Source: JBCCAG01 sp050331115 (GTDB taxonomy: Bacteria > Cyanobacteriota > Cyanobacteriia > CAKZMO01). From it: DNA of 64,000 bases. Below are positions 50,309-56,867 of the stretch, piece after piece. Made by a program: the position numbers and the translations under genes. Positions within the stretch are counted from its first letter, which is position 1, and each line of letters begins with the position of its first letter. The DNA lies in NCBI GenBank assembly GCA_050331115.1, contig JBHJHD010000043.1, positions 62,001-126,000 on the forward strand, in the 5' to 3' direction. The notes beneath the pieces were generated by a model. That model saw only the letters and a program-made list of their open reading frames with translations. It was not told the origin of the DNA and made no database searches.

Positions 50309-51298
50309 ATGCCAATCAGTTCAGTAAACGCTGTCGAACCGGTGACGACGCCCTGTGCGCCACTGCCTCATGTACCACTGCCTCATGTACCACTGCCTCG
50401 TGCGCCGCTACCTTATACGCCACTGGCTAGAGGCAGCATCCGCGGAGGCGGCATTCGCAGAAGCAGCACTGGCAGGGGTAGTACAAGTAGACCCAGGCCT
50501 AGCAGCGATCGCCGCGTAGGCTCGGGCGCTGCAGCGGCATCGCTGCCGGGCAAGTCCCCCGCGCGCTGGCTAGAGATTGGCCTACTCCTGCTTGTGACGG
50601 CGATCGCCATCCCCAAAGACCTAGCGCTCGCTCAGCCGCCTGCTTCTCAAAAATTTTCAGGTCTGATGGCAATTGCCCTACCCCACGCCAACCCCGCTGG
50701 GTCGTTGCGAGACGTGCCGCAGCGAGAATTGGCGGTCTCCCTAGATGACCTCTTCTGGGGCGAGGCAGACTCCCTGGTGGCACGCACTGTGGGCCACGCA
50801 GAGGGAACGCGCACCCTCAGCGGCGAGCGGACTAAGGCGTATTACGGCCACCTTGATCCCGGCAACGGCGTCTGGAACTTGGGCAGCTTTTCATACCAGC
50901 ACCAAACGCCATCGCCAGAGGACGCCGACCACCGGCAGATGCAGCGCCTTAGGGCCCAAGCGGCAGAACTGCGGCAGCAGGCGGCAGCCCTCAACTTAAC
51001 TTTGGGCCTGGAAGAAGAGCTGAACGGCATCGATCTGGCCAATCAAGCCCCCCTGGCTGCCCTTGGGGAGAATGGCTACGTACAGCGGCTTGCTGAAGCC
51101 TACGAGCGACAGCTCAGCGGCGCGGACGCCATTGTTTGGGCGCGCACCTGGGCCTACGTCGACCCGGCTACCCGGGAGCTCAATGCCCCCGGCTTGGGAA
51201 ATCGCGTCTGGCGCGTCCGGGCGGACCAGGCGCGCCGCCGGCAGGCGATCGCTGCGGTCATCGGACAAACTCAGGGGCAAACCCACGGGCAAAAATAA
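50309..51298 (+). CDS. Hypothetical protein, predicted membrane-anchored or exported
   Basis: About 329 residues from ATG at 50309 (the open frame reaches 50252). The N-terminus (about 8-40) is a PLPHV-type pentapeptide run coded by a 15-bp tandem repeat, then an Arg/Gly/Ser-rich stretch, then one hydrophobic helix (WLEIGLLLLVTAIAIPKDLALA) that could be an anchor or late signal. The rest is globular: VARTVGHAEGTRTLSGERTKAYYGHLDPGNGVWNLGSFSYQHQTPSPEDADHRQMQRL and WARTWAYVDPATRELNAPGL. The AEGT...YYGHxDPGNG pattern recalls lysozyme-like cyanobacterial proteins, but no enzyme family is certain. Single-gene unit. Confidence 0.55.
   Translation: MPISSVNAVEPVTTPCAPLPHVPLPHVPLPRAPLPYTPLARGSIRGGGIRRSSTGRGSTSRPRPSSDRRVGSGAAAASLPGKSPARWLEIGLLLLVTAIAIPKDLALAQPPASQKFSGLMAIALPHANPAGSLRDVPQRELAVSLDDLFWGEADSLVARTVGHAEGTRTLSGERTKAYYGHLDPGNGVWNLGSFSYQHQTPSPEDADHRQMQRLRAQAAELRQQAAALNLTLGLEEELNGIDLANQAPLAALGENGYVQRLAEAYERQLSGADAIVWARTWAYVDPATRELNAPGLGNRVWRVRADQARRRQAIAAVIGQTQGQTHGQK
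50360..50419. repeat. 15-bp tandem repeat, 4 units (PLPHV)
   Basis: Units ccactgcctcatgta at 50360-50374 and 50375-50389 are identical, the third (50390-50404) differs in its end, the fourth (50405-50419) is degenerate. In frame in the hypothetical gene at 50309. Confidence 0.85.
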
Positions 51299-51420
51299 GC
51301 CTGGATTTGGTGGCATAGCGCCCATATTGAGGCAGCGCGTCCGATAGGATGAGCTTGTACCTCTCGTCTATATCCAGCGCCCAGGCCTTCTGAGCCCACA
51401 AATATTCTGGTCGCACACTG

Positions 51421-51456
51421 CCTGAGCGCGTATCTGCACCTGAGCGCGTATCTACA
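51421..51456. repeat. 18-bp tandem repeat, 2 units, intergenic
   Basis: cctgagcgcgtatctgca (51421-51438) and cctgagcgcgtatctaca (51439-51456) differ by one base. They lie 30-65 bases ahead of the photosystem I accumulation-factor-like gene, where a promoter is expected. Confidence 0.85.
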
Positions 51457-51485
51457 TTAGACTAGCCCACACTATTAGACTGTTC

Positions 51486-52097
51486 ATGGGAGTTATGGGA
51501 GTTCACCTGAGCCGCGACCGAATCATTCGACTTTTAAAGCGCTTCATGACTGGCGCTGCGATCGCTATTGCGCTAATCGTTTTTTTGCTCCCCGCGCCAG
51601 CGCTAGCCGGCCTCGACGACGATCGCTACGACGGCAGCATTTTCCCTCTCTACGCGGGAAACGGGTCGCTCATTCCGCCCCGGGTGACCCTGGCCAAGTC
51701 CCTAGACCGCCCCGATCGCCCCACGGTTCTGGGGTTTTACGTCGACGATAGCCAAGACTGCAAGCGCTACGCGGCTACCCTGACCCAAATTGACGCCTTC
51801 TATGGTCGGGCTGCCGACCTAATCTTCATCAGCGTCGACGCTATTCCCCCCCAGGAAACCTATACATCTACGGAGGCGGGGCACTATTACAGAGGGTTCG
51901 TGCCTCAAACCGTAATTTTCAACCAAGGCGGCGATGTCGTCTTCGATGAGCTGGGGTCGGTTCCGTTCGAGCAGATTGACGATACCCTTCGGCAGGTGTT
52001 TGACCTCCTGCCGCGCTCGGAGTCGGTAGAGCTGCGGCGCCGGGTCGTGAACGAGCTGAATACAGAGCTGGTTCCTGAGATCGACGCCAAGCGGTGA
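51486..52097 (+). CDS. Thioredoxin-like thylakoid protein, putative photosystem I accumulation factor
   Basis: About 203 residues. A signal peptide (FMTGAAIAIALIVFLLPAPALA, cleavage after ALA) leads to a lumenal or periplasmic domain: GLDDDRYDGSIFPLYAGNGSLIPPRVTLAKSLDRPDRPTVLGFYVDDSQDCKRYAATLTQIDAFYGRAADLIFISVDAIP, then GHYYRGFVPQTVIFNQGGDVVFDELG. This is a thioredoxin-fold protein with one Cys (DSQDCKRY) instead of CxxC. I recall close cyanobacterial relatives annotated as thylakoid membrane photosystem I accumulation factor. ATG at 51486; a second ATG at 51495 follows in a 9-base duplication (atgggagtt twice). Confidence 0.7.
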   Translation: MGVMGVHLSRDRIIRLLKRFMTGAAIAIALIVFLLPAPALAGLDDDRYDGSIFPLYAGNGSLIPPRVTLAKSLDRPDRPTVLGFYVDDSQDCKRYAATLTQIDAFYGRAADLIFISVDAIPPQETYTSTEAGHYYRGFVPQTVIFNQGGDVVFDELGSVPFEQIDDTLRQVFDLLPRSESVELRRRVVNELNTELVPEIDAKR

Positions 52098-52224
52098 GCC
52101 GCATCGCGTTTGGCGTCGGCTGCGGAGCAATCTTGCACTGCACGCTGTCGAGATCGAGCGCTGTCATTTAGAATAGCAGGGTAAGTTAAACAACCAATAT
52201 GTTGCTTTTCTCGTGGAGAGAACT

Positions 52225-52467
52225 ATGCCTCAAACTATGGAGCTGACCAACAATAACGTAGAAACGGTTTTGGACGAGCTGCGTCCCTACCTGATTGCAG
52301 ATGGCGGTAACGTCGAGCTAGTCGACATCGATGGTCCTATCGTAAAGCTGCGCCTGCAGGGAGCCTGTGGGTCTTGCCCCAGCTCAACGATGACGCTCAA
52401 GATGGGCATCGAGCGCAAGCTGCGGGAGTCGATTCCTGAGATCGCTGAGGTCGAGCAGGTGTTCTAA
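52225..52467 (+). CDS. nfu: NifU-like C-terminal domain Fe-S scaffold (Nfu)
   Basis: An 80-residue iron-sulfur cluster scaffold: NVETVLDELRPYLIADGGNVELVDIDGPIVKLRLQGACGSCPSSTMTLKMGIERKLRESIPEI, with the cluster-binding CxxC in GACGSCPSST. Cyanobacterial Nfu/CnfU supplies clusters to photosystem I and ferredoxin. ATG at 52225 has GGAG six bases upstream; the GTG at 52213 is less likely. Complete and typical in length. Ends in a long hairpin. Confidence 0.95.
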   Translation: MPQTMELTNNNVETVLDELRPYLIADGGNVELVDIDGPIVKLRLQGACGSCPSSTMTLKMGIERKLRESIPEIAEVEQVF

Positions 52468-52490
52468 ATCGGAGCGGCCTAGATCCTTGG

Positions 52491-52557
52491 CTCGACTTTA
52501 TCCAATAGATGATCCAGTAGATGGGGTGAAGTCCCTCGTCTATTAGATGAAGTCGAG
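52491..52557 (+). terminator. Long hairpin after nfu
   Basis: Arms 52491-52509 and 52539-52557 pair over 19 positions with one G-U and one mismatch, around a 29-base loop. It begins 24 bases after the nfu stop. The T-run lies further on (about 52586), so rho-independent function is likely but not ideal. Confidence 0.65.
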
Positions 52558-52597
52558 TCTATCGGTAGGAAATTTCGATCGCGCTATTTTTTGCTAA

Positions 52598-52741
52598 TCA
52601 ATTTTTGACATAGCAGCGCTGGCAATAGCTCGGCACGTCGTGCTCAATGTGGCTGATGCGAAATGCTTGGCACTGCTCTGAATTCCAAATCTTTTGAAAG
52701 CTTTGCTCGTAGATGTTGCCCATTTTTACCGTAATCGCCAT
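52598..52741 (-). CDS. Orphan SPASM-like mini-protein (47 residues)
   Basis: Translation from ATG at 52741 (a second ATG is at 52744) reads MAITVKMGNIYEQSFQKIWNS, continues EQCQAFRISHIEHDV and ends PSYCQRCYVKN. GAGG lies seven bases before the 52741 ATG, so translation is credible. GNIYEQSFQKIWNSEQCQAFR followed by PSYCQRC resembles the tail of the SPASM cluster-binding domain of radical SAM proteins, but no radical SAM domain precedes it: the frame is closed by TGA about 90 bases upstream of the start. It could be a gene remnant or a stand-alone cysteine peptide. Confidence 0.5.
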   Translation of the reverse strand: MAITVKMGNIYEQSFQKIWNSEQCQAFRISHIEHDVPSYCQRCYVKN

Positions 52742-52990
52742 CATATATCCTCTGGCTCGACGTCTAGCGACGACGGTAAAAACTGAACAGTATTGACGTT
52801 GAAAAGATATGAAAGACGCATCCCAACATCATTGATCAGCTTTTGTGGAGTGCGTGCTTGATTGATCAACGCCGCCGCTTTTGATTTTGTTAAATCAAAA
52901 TGGATATCCGATAAACGCTTGCCTTAACGCCGCCGTAAAAATTGACCCGAAAAACCTGCTGTAGCCACTTAATTATGTGCAGATAAATAT

Positions 52991-53030
52991 ATGCAGATCT
53001 AAATCTACGTATGCGGATATAAATTTACGC
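52991..53030. repeat. 20-bp imperfect tandem repeat, AT-rich
   Basis: atgcagatctaaatctacgt (52991-53010) and atgcggatataaatttacgc (53011-53030) match at 16 of 20 positions; a partial relative (atgtgcagataaatat) lies just before. Protein-binding iterons or decayed repeats are possible readings. Confidence 0.7.
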
Positions 53031-53165
53031 TGCTATAAATAGAAATTGCGTAGGCGCTAACCTCTTCGGTATTCAATCAGCGCTGGAACCACCGCATTAA
53101 CGTTTTAACGACCGCCCAAAATAGCCTTGTTGATTGAAGGCTGGAACTACCGCAGCCAATCAGAA

Positions 53166-53193
53166 CAGCTGCCCTGGTGTACCAGGGCAGCTG
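53166..53193. terminator. 12-bp perfect hairpin with 4-base loop
   Basis: cagctgccctgg (53166-53177), loop tgta, ccagggcagctg (53182-53193). Terminator-like in stem strength but with no T-run; no gene ends close by. Confidence 0.5.
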
Positions 53194-53290
53194 AAACATT
53201 GCGCACTTGAAAAAGTAAAGCATTTGCTACAGTCGTCTATTGCATAGACAACATTTGCTCACGACGAACGGTAATTCATTCACGTTGCTA

Positions 53291-53316
53291 AAGCAAGTAG
53301 CGATCGCTACTTGCTT
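53291..53316 (-). terminator. 26-bp perfect palindrome with HIP1 core
   Basis: aagcaagtagcga followed by its exact reverse complement, centred on gcgatcgc. It lies 59 bases after the stop of the minus-strand psiE-like gene; a T-rich tract follows on the plus strand. It may act as that gene's 3' hairpin or as a protein-binding site. Confidence 0.5.
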
Positions 53317-53374
53317 AATTTTCTTTATACTTGCCGCTGGAGCGAAAGAAGCTGTGGTTCTCGGCGCAAGCCGC

Positions 53375-53833
53375 CTACGACTCTGTAGGGTAGGAGTTGA
53401 GCCGTCGCACGATCCAATAGCTGATAGAAAGGGCAAAAATTGCGATCGCCAGCCCAATGAGATCTATGCCCCCCGATTTACTGAAATCAAAGATGATAAT
53501 TTTTCGGGCTACCGCCGTCAAAGAGGTCACAATCACCAGCTCCACCTGCACAACGTGACGCTTTAGGTATGCGGTGATGTTCTCCAAGATCTCTAGCGCA
53601 ATCAGCACGTCTAGAAACAGGCCGAAAATTGAGAACAGGCCCTGAGCAAAGAGCGCCTCAGCGGGAGCAAGCAGCGATCGAGAGAGGACGATAAACAGAT
53701 CGACGAGAGCCACCACCAGCACAACTACCATTGCCACAGACAGCGCCTTTGACACTAAGGTCTCAAAGGTTTCCAGCCGCGCCAAAAAAGACTCGTCAGA
53801 GAAGTTGGACGACAGCCGCTTTAGCCACCTCAT
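53375..53833 (-). CDS. PsiE family membrane protein
   Basis: A 152-residue protein with four hydrophobic helices (SVAMVVVLVVALVDLFIVLSRSLL, LFSIFGLFLDVLIALEILENITAYL, VQVELVIVTSLTAVARKIIIFD, GLAIAIFALSISYWIV) and the PsiE-family stretch EILENITAYLKRHVVQVELVIVTSLTAVARKII. Family named for a phosphate-starvation-inducible E. coli gene; role unknown. Its ATG overlaps the ridA stop (ATGA), so the two are co-translated. Confidence 0.88.
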   Translation of the reverse strand: MRWLKRLSSNFSDESFLARLETFETLVSKALSVAMVVVLVVALVDLFIVLSRSLLAPAEALFAQGLFSIFGLFLDVLIALEILENITAYLKRHVVQVELVIVTSLTAVARKIIIFDFSKSGGIDLIGLAIAIFALSISYWIVRRLNSYPTES

Positions 53834-54222
53834 GCTGCTATAGCCGCGATGCAGTCAATTTCCACGCGGACGTCCTTCGGAAGCCGCGATACCTCGACGC
53901 AGGCGCGGGCCGGCGGTACAGGGACGTCAAAAAACTTGGCGTACACCGCGTTCATAGCGGCGAAGTCGTCCATATCTGCTAGAAAGACGGTCGTCTTAAC
54001 CACGTCAGCGAGAGTCGCTCCCGCCGCCTGAACGACGGCCTCCAGGTTGCGTAGCGCCTGCTCCGTTTGCTGGCCGACATCTCCGTCGACTAGGCCACCG
54101 CCCTGAGGGGCAAGGGGGATTTGGCCGGCAACAAACACGAGCTGACCCGTTACGGCGACGGCCTGGCTGTAGGGACCTACTGGGGCTGGGGCGCGATCGG
54201 TTTGGATTACAGATTTGGTCAT
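53830..54222 (-). CDS. ridA: RidA family reactive enamine/imine deaminase
   Basis: A 130-residue cytoplasmic trimeric enzyme that removes reactive enamines made by PLP enzymes. Signatures: APAPVGPYSQAVAVTGQLVFVAGQIPL, QTEQALRNLEAVVQAAGATLADVVKTTVFLADMDDFAAMNAVYAKFF, and the end PARACVEVSRLPKDVRVEIDCIA with the conserved Arg before AC. Full length. ATG at 54222; 19 bases after the NUDIX gene on the same strand and overlapping the PsiE-like gene, forming a three-gene unit. Confidence 0.95.
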   Translation of the reverse strand: MTKSVIQTDRAPAPVGPYSQAVAVTGQLVFVAGQIPLAPQGGGLVDGDVGQQTEQALRNLEAVVQAAGATLADVVKTTVFLADMDDFAAMNAVYAKFFDVPVPPARACVEVSRLPKDVRVEIDCIAAIAA

Positions 54223-54241
54223 CGTTAATTTGGATTATTGC

Positions 54242-54685
54242 TTACCCTGACGCCAGACGTATTGTTGGACGCTGTCTGTATTGGCGATAGTACCAGTAGT
54301 CGTGCAAGATTTGATCATGATCGAAACAAAGCGCCGTCGGAAAATCCCAAAGGCTGTAGATGGCGGTATCTTTTGCGTCATCGCTCGCTTGGGGAATGCC
54401 ACGAGCCGCCGCAAGAAATACAATAGATAGGGTATGCTTTCGCGGATCACGCTTAGGGTTGGAATAGACCTGGAACTGCTCTAGCAGATGGACGTCTAGC
54501 CCGGTCTCTTCCTTGGCCTCTCGAATCGCCGCCGTTTCGGCAGCCTCCCCGTAGTCGATGAATCCACCTGGAAGCGCCCAACCATGCGGCGGATTGCGTC
54601 GCTCAATCAGCACAATCGGGCGATCGGGGCGATCTATCAGCTCAATAATCAGATCGACCGTTGGCGCGGGGTTACGATAAGTCAC
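54242..54685 (-). CDS. NUDIX hydrolase
   Basis: A 147-residue pyrophosphohydrolase. The Nudix box GGFIDYGEAAETAAIREAKEETGLD fits G-x5-E-x7-R-E-U-x-E-E-x-G-U, at about residues 40-64. The sequence (VDLIIELIDRPDRPIVLIERRNPPHGWALPGG) resembles ADP-ribose pyrophosphatase-like members. The start is GTG at 54685 (MTYRNPAPTVDL). First gene of a unit with ridA and psiE-like genes. Confidence 0.92.
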   Translation of the reverse strand: MTYRNPAPTVDLIIELIDRPDRPIVLIERRNPPHGWALPGGFIDYGEAAETAAIREAKEETGLDVHLLEQFQVYSNPKRDPRKHTLSIVFLAAARGIPQASDDAKDTAIYSLWDFPTALCFDHDQILHDYWYYRQYRQRPTIRLASG

Positions 54686-54888
54686 AAGGGCAAATTAGGA
54701 AAATAACGGTTCGCTACCAGCATATTCTGTCCCCGTTGAAGCCACCTGAGGCTAGACCTGAATCTGCTCAAAGATTGACACATCAACGACACACTAGCGT
54801 CAACTGCCTTGCCTATCTTAGTAACTGTACGACAACTACGCGTTCTCTCTTTTAGCGATTGTCACTGCCCATTGACATCCCTACACCT

Positions 54889-56160
54889 ATGAAATCAAGT
54901 GATTTTTCGTCTAGCTCCAGTAAAAGCCCCTCCGCCGCGCTGTCGCCCCTCCGCAGCCGTTGGAGCCTTCCGACAGCTTTATCCCTGCTGCTTATTGGAG
55001 CCGGCGTAGCCGCTGCTGGCAACCGACTGGTCTCTAGTTCGTCAGTCAGTCAGCTGTCAACCTTGACGCCATCTGCTCTGCAGCAGGCTGAGCGGCCATC
55101 GCCGTCGCTACAGGCTGCGCTGCCGCCGATTCCCAGTCAAAACTTCATTAGCGACGTCGTCAAGAGCGCTGGCCCGGCGGTTGTACGCATCGATGCCTCC
55201 CGTACCGTAACCCGCGCTGCTCCCGAAGCCTTTAGCGATCCCTTCTTTCGTCAGTTTTTTGGCGATCTTCCCAACGCGCCATCAGAGCAAATTCAGCGAG
55301 GCCTTGGGTCGGGCTTCATCGTTGAGGACGGCCATGTGCTTACCAACGCCCACGTGGTCGATGGGGCTGATGCCGTCAGCGTTACGCTCAAGGACGGGCG
55401 AGTCCTTGAGGGAACGGTACTGGGCACTGACCCGGTGACAGATGTAGCGGTCATCCGCCTCGACGCGGATGACCTGCCCACCGTCCAGGTTAAGGGCTCC
55501 AGCGAGCTCCAGCCGGGAGAATGGGCGATCGCCATTGGTAACCCTTTGGGGCTAGATAACACCGTCACCGCCGGCATCGTCAGCGCTACGGGACGCTCTA
55601 GCGGCGAGGTTGGTATCCCTGACAAGCGGGTTGACTTTATCCAGACCGACACCGCCATCAATCCGGGTAACTCGGGCGGACCACTGCTCAACGCCCGGGG
55701 CGAAGTGATCGGCATGAACACCGCTATTATCCAGGGTGCGCAGGGTATTGGGTTCGCTATCCCCATCGATACCGTGCAGCGCATTGCCCAGCAGCTGATC
55801 GAGACCGGTAAGGTGGAGCATCCGTTCCTAGGTATTCAAATGGCCTCCCTCACCCCTGAGCTCAAGCAGCAGATCAACGACGACCCGAACCGGCCCTTTC
55901 AAGTGGAGGCTGAGCAAGGGGTGCTTATTGTACGCGTTGTACCCAGCTCCCCAGCTGCAGCGGCTGGCCTGCGGGTGGGCGATGTGATCCGCGACATCAA
56001 CGGCGAGGCGATCGCCGACAGCGAAGATCTCCTAAGCTCAGTAAATGGGCAGGCTGTAGGCGATGAGCTAACGCTGAACATCGAGCGCAGCGGCGTTAGC
56101 GAGGCCAAAACCGTCCGGCTGGGTGAGATGCCGGCACCGGCCCGCGGATCTCGCCAGTAG
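54889..56160 (+). CDS. HtrA/Deg-type serine protease with PDZ domain
   Basis: A periplasmic or thylakoid-associated protease and chaperone of about 423 residues (HhoA/HhoB/HtrA group). A Ser-rich N-terminus and one signal/anchor helix (ALSLLLIGAGVAAAG) precede the trypsin-like domain with a complete triad: His in VLTNAHVVDGAD, Asp in TDPVTDVAVIRLD, Ser in NPGNSGGPLLNARG. The PDZ domain is at about 320-410 (GVLIVRVVPSSPAAAAGLRVGDVIRDINGEAI). The frame opens at TTG 54859; ATG 54889 is preferred although no strong ribosome site is seen. Convergent with the CheW gene. Confidence 0.95.
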   Translation: MKSSDFSSSSSKSPSAALSPLRSRWSLPTALSLLLIGAGVAAAGNRLVSSSSVSQLSTLTPSALQQAERPSPSLQAALPPIPSQNFISDVVKSAGPAVVRIDASRTVTRAAPEAFSDPFFRQFFGDLPNAPSEQIQRGLGSGFIVEDGHVLTNAHVVDGADAVSVTLKDGRVLEGTVLGTDPVTDVAVIRLDADDLPTVQVKGSSELQPGEWAIAIGNPLGLDNTVTAGIVSATGRSSGEVGIPDKRVDFIQTDTAINPGNSGGPLLNARGEVIGMNTAIIQGAQGIGFAIPIDTVQRIAQQLIETGKVEHPFLGIQMASLTPELKQQINDDPNRPFQVEAEQGVLIVRVVPSSPAAAAGLRVGDVIRDINGEAIADSEDLLSSVNGQAVGDELTLNIERSGVSEAKTVRLGEMPAPARGSRQ

Positions 56161-56173
56161 GCAGGCATCTTAG

Positions 56174-56221
56174 CTCTTGGTTTGTCTTTGGGCTTGGCTC
56201 TGGGCTTAGCTTTGGGCCTAG
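56174..56221. repeat. 12-bp tandem repeat, 3-4 units, overlapping the CheW stop
   Basis: ctttgggcttgg (56186-56197), ctctgggcttag (56198-56209) and ctttgggcctag (56210-56221) follow a degenerate unit at 56174-56185. The last unit includes the stop codon of the minus-strand CheW gene. Confidence 0.8.
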
Positions 56222-56817
56222 ATCTCGGGGGGTGCCTCTGCCAGCATGCGGGGCATCTCCTGCTCGGTATATGCTGAGTGCAGGGCCCGAGCCTCTGCCG
56301 GCTCGCCAGCCGCAGATCGGGGAAGCTGGGGCTGCAGAATCTCGCTGATGTTGATTAAAAACATGGGTGCGTTCTGGAAACTGATAATCGCGCCGATGCA
56401 GCGAATTTGTCCGGCGTGTAGGTAGGTTGCCGGCACCGGCGCAAACGCTGACGTAGGTACCCGAATTAGAGAGGGCTGGGTCTCGACCAGTAGGCCGATG
56501 AACTCATGGGTCGGCGACTGAATCACCAGCAGATAGCAAAGCGACGCTAGAGGCGAGACGGCGTCGCTTTGAGGCAGCAGCGGCAGGGCGGTCGTGAATA
56601 GCCGCTGGCTCAGGTTGATTACCGAGATTTGCCGATCGAGGTATGAGGCTAGCCCCGGCTGACTGGCGTCGAACCCGCCATAGATGTGGTCAACCGTCAC
56701 GACTTTGTTGACTAAGCCGACGGGTACGGCAAACTGCTGTCCCCGGACGGTAAATGCGATGAGCTGCTGATTTGTTTCAGCCTTGAGGCGGCGAGAGCGC
56801 CGAGATGAATGGGCCAT
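56218..56817 (-). CDS. CheW-like adaptor protein
   Basis: About 199 residues with one CheW domain (about 18-165): QQLIAFTVRGQQFAVPVGLVNKVVTVDHIYGG, SVINLSQRLF, YLLVIQSPTHEFIGLLVETQPSLIRVP, QIRCIGAIISFQNAPMFLINISEIL. It couples chemoreceptors to the CheA-type kinase. Starts 50 bases after the kinase gene on the same strand, so belongs to the phototaxis unit. In the Synechocystis pix cluster the CheW-like gene (pixI) precedes pixJ, so this downstream position is different and no symbol is given. Confidence 0.87.
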   Translation of the reverse strand: MAHSSRRSRRLKAETNQQLIAFTVRGQQFAVPVGLVNKVVTVDHIYGGFDASQPGLASYLDRQISVINLSQRLFTTALPLLPQSDAVSPLASLCYLLVIQSPTHEFIGLLVETQPSLIRVPTSAFAPVPATYLHAGQIRCIGAIISFQNAPMFLINISEILQPQLPRSAAGEPAEARALHSAYTEQEMPRMLAEAPPEI

Positions 56818-56867
56818 AGAAGCTTGCTTTCCTCAGCGCTTGTAGCAAAACATTAGACAGACGCCCC

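Larger units (their letters stand above)
52742..53374. other. Gene-poor stretch with repeats and palindromes
   Basis: About 630 bases without a convincing gene. It holds a small hairpin ttttgattt/aaatcaaaa (52879-52900), the 20-bp tandem pair at 52991-53030, two copies of ctggaac(c/t)accgca (near 53083 and 53141) in opposite settings of ttcaatca/tgattgaa, and the palindromes at 53166-53193 and 53291-53316. It is more AT-rich than its surroundings. Confidence 0.6.

Noticed and set aside
53240..53566. 108-codon plus-strand frame
   Set aside because: It overlaps the psiE-like gene on the other strand and the HIP1 palindrome; composition and lack of conserved motifs suggest chance.
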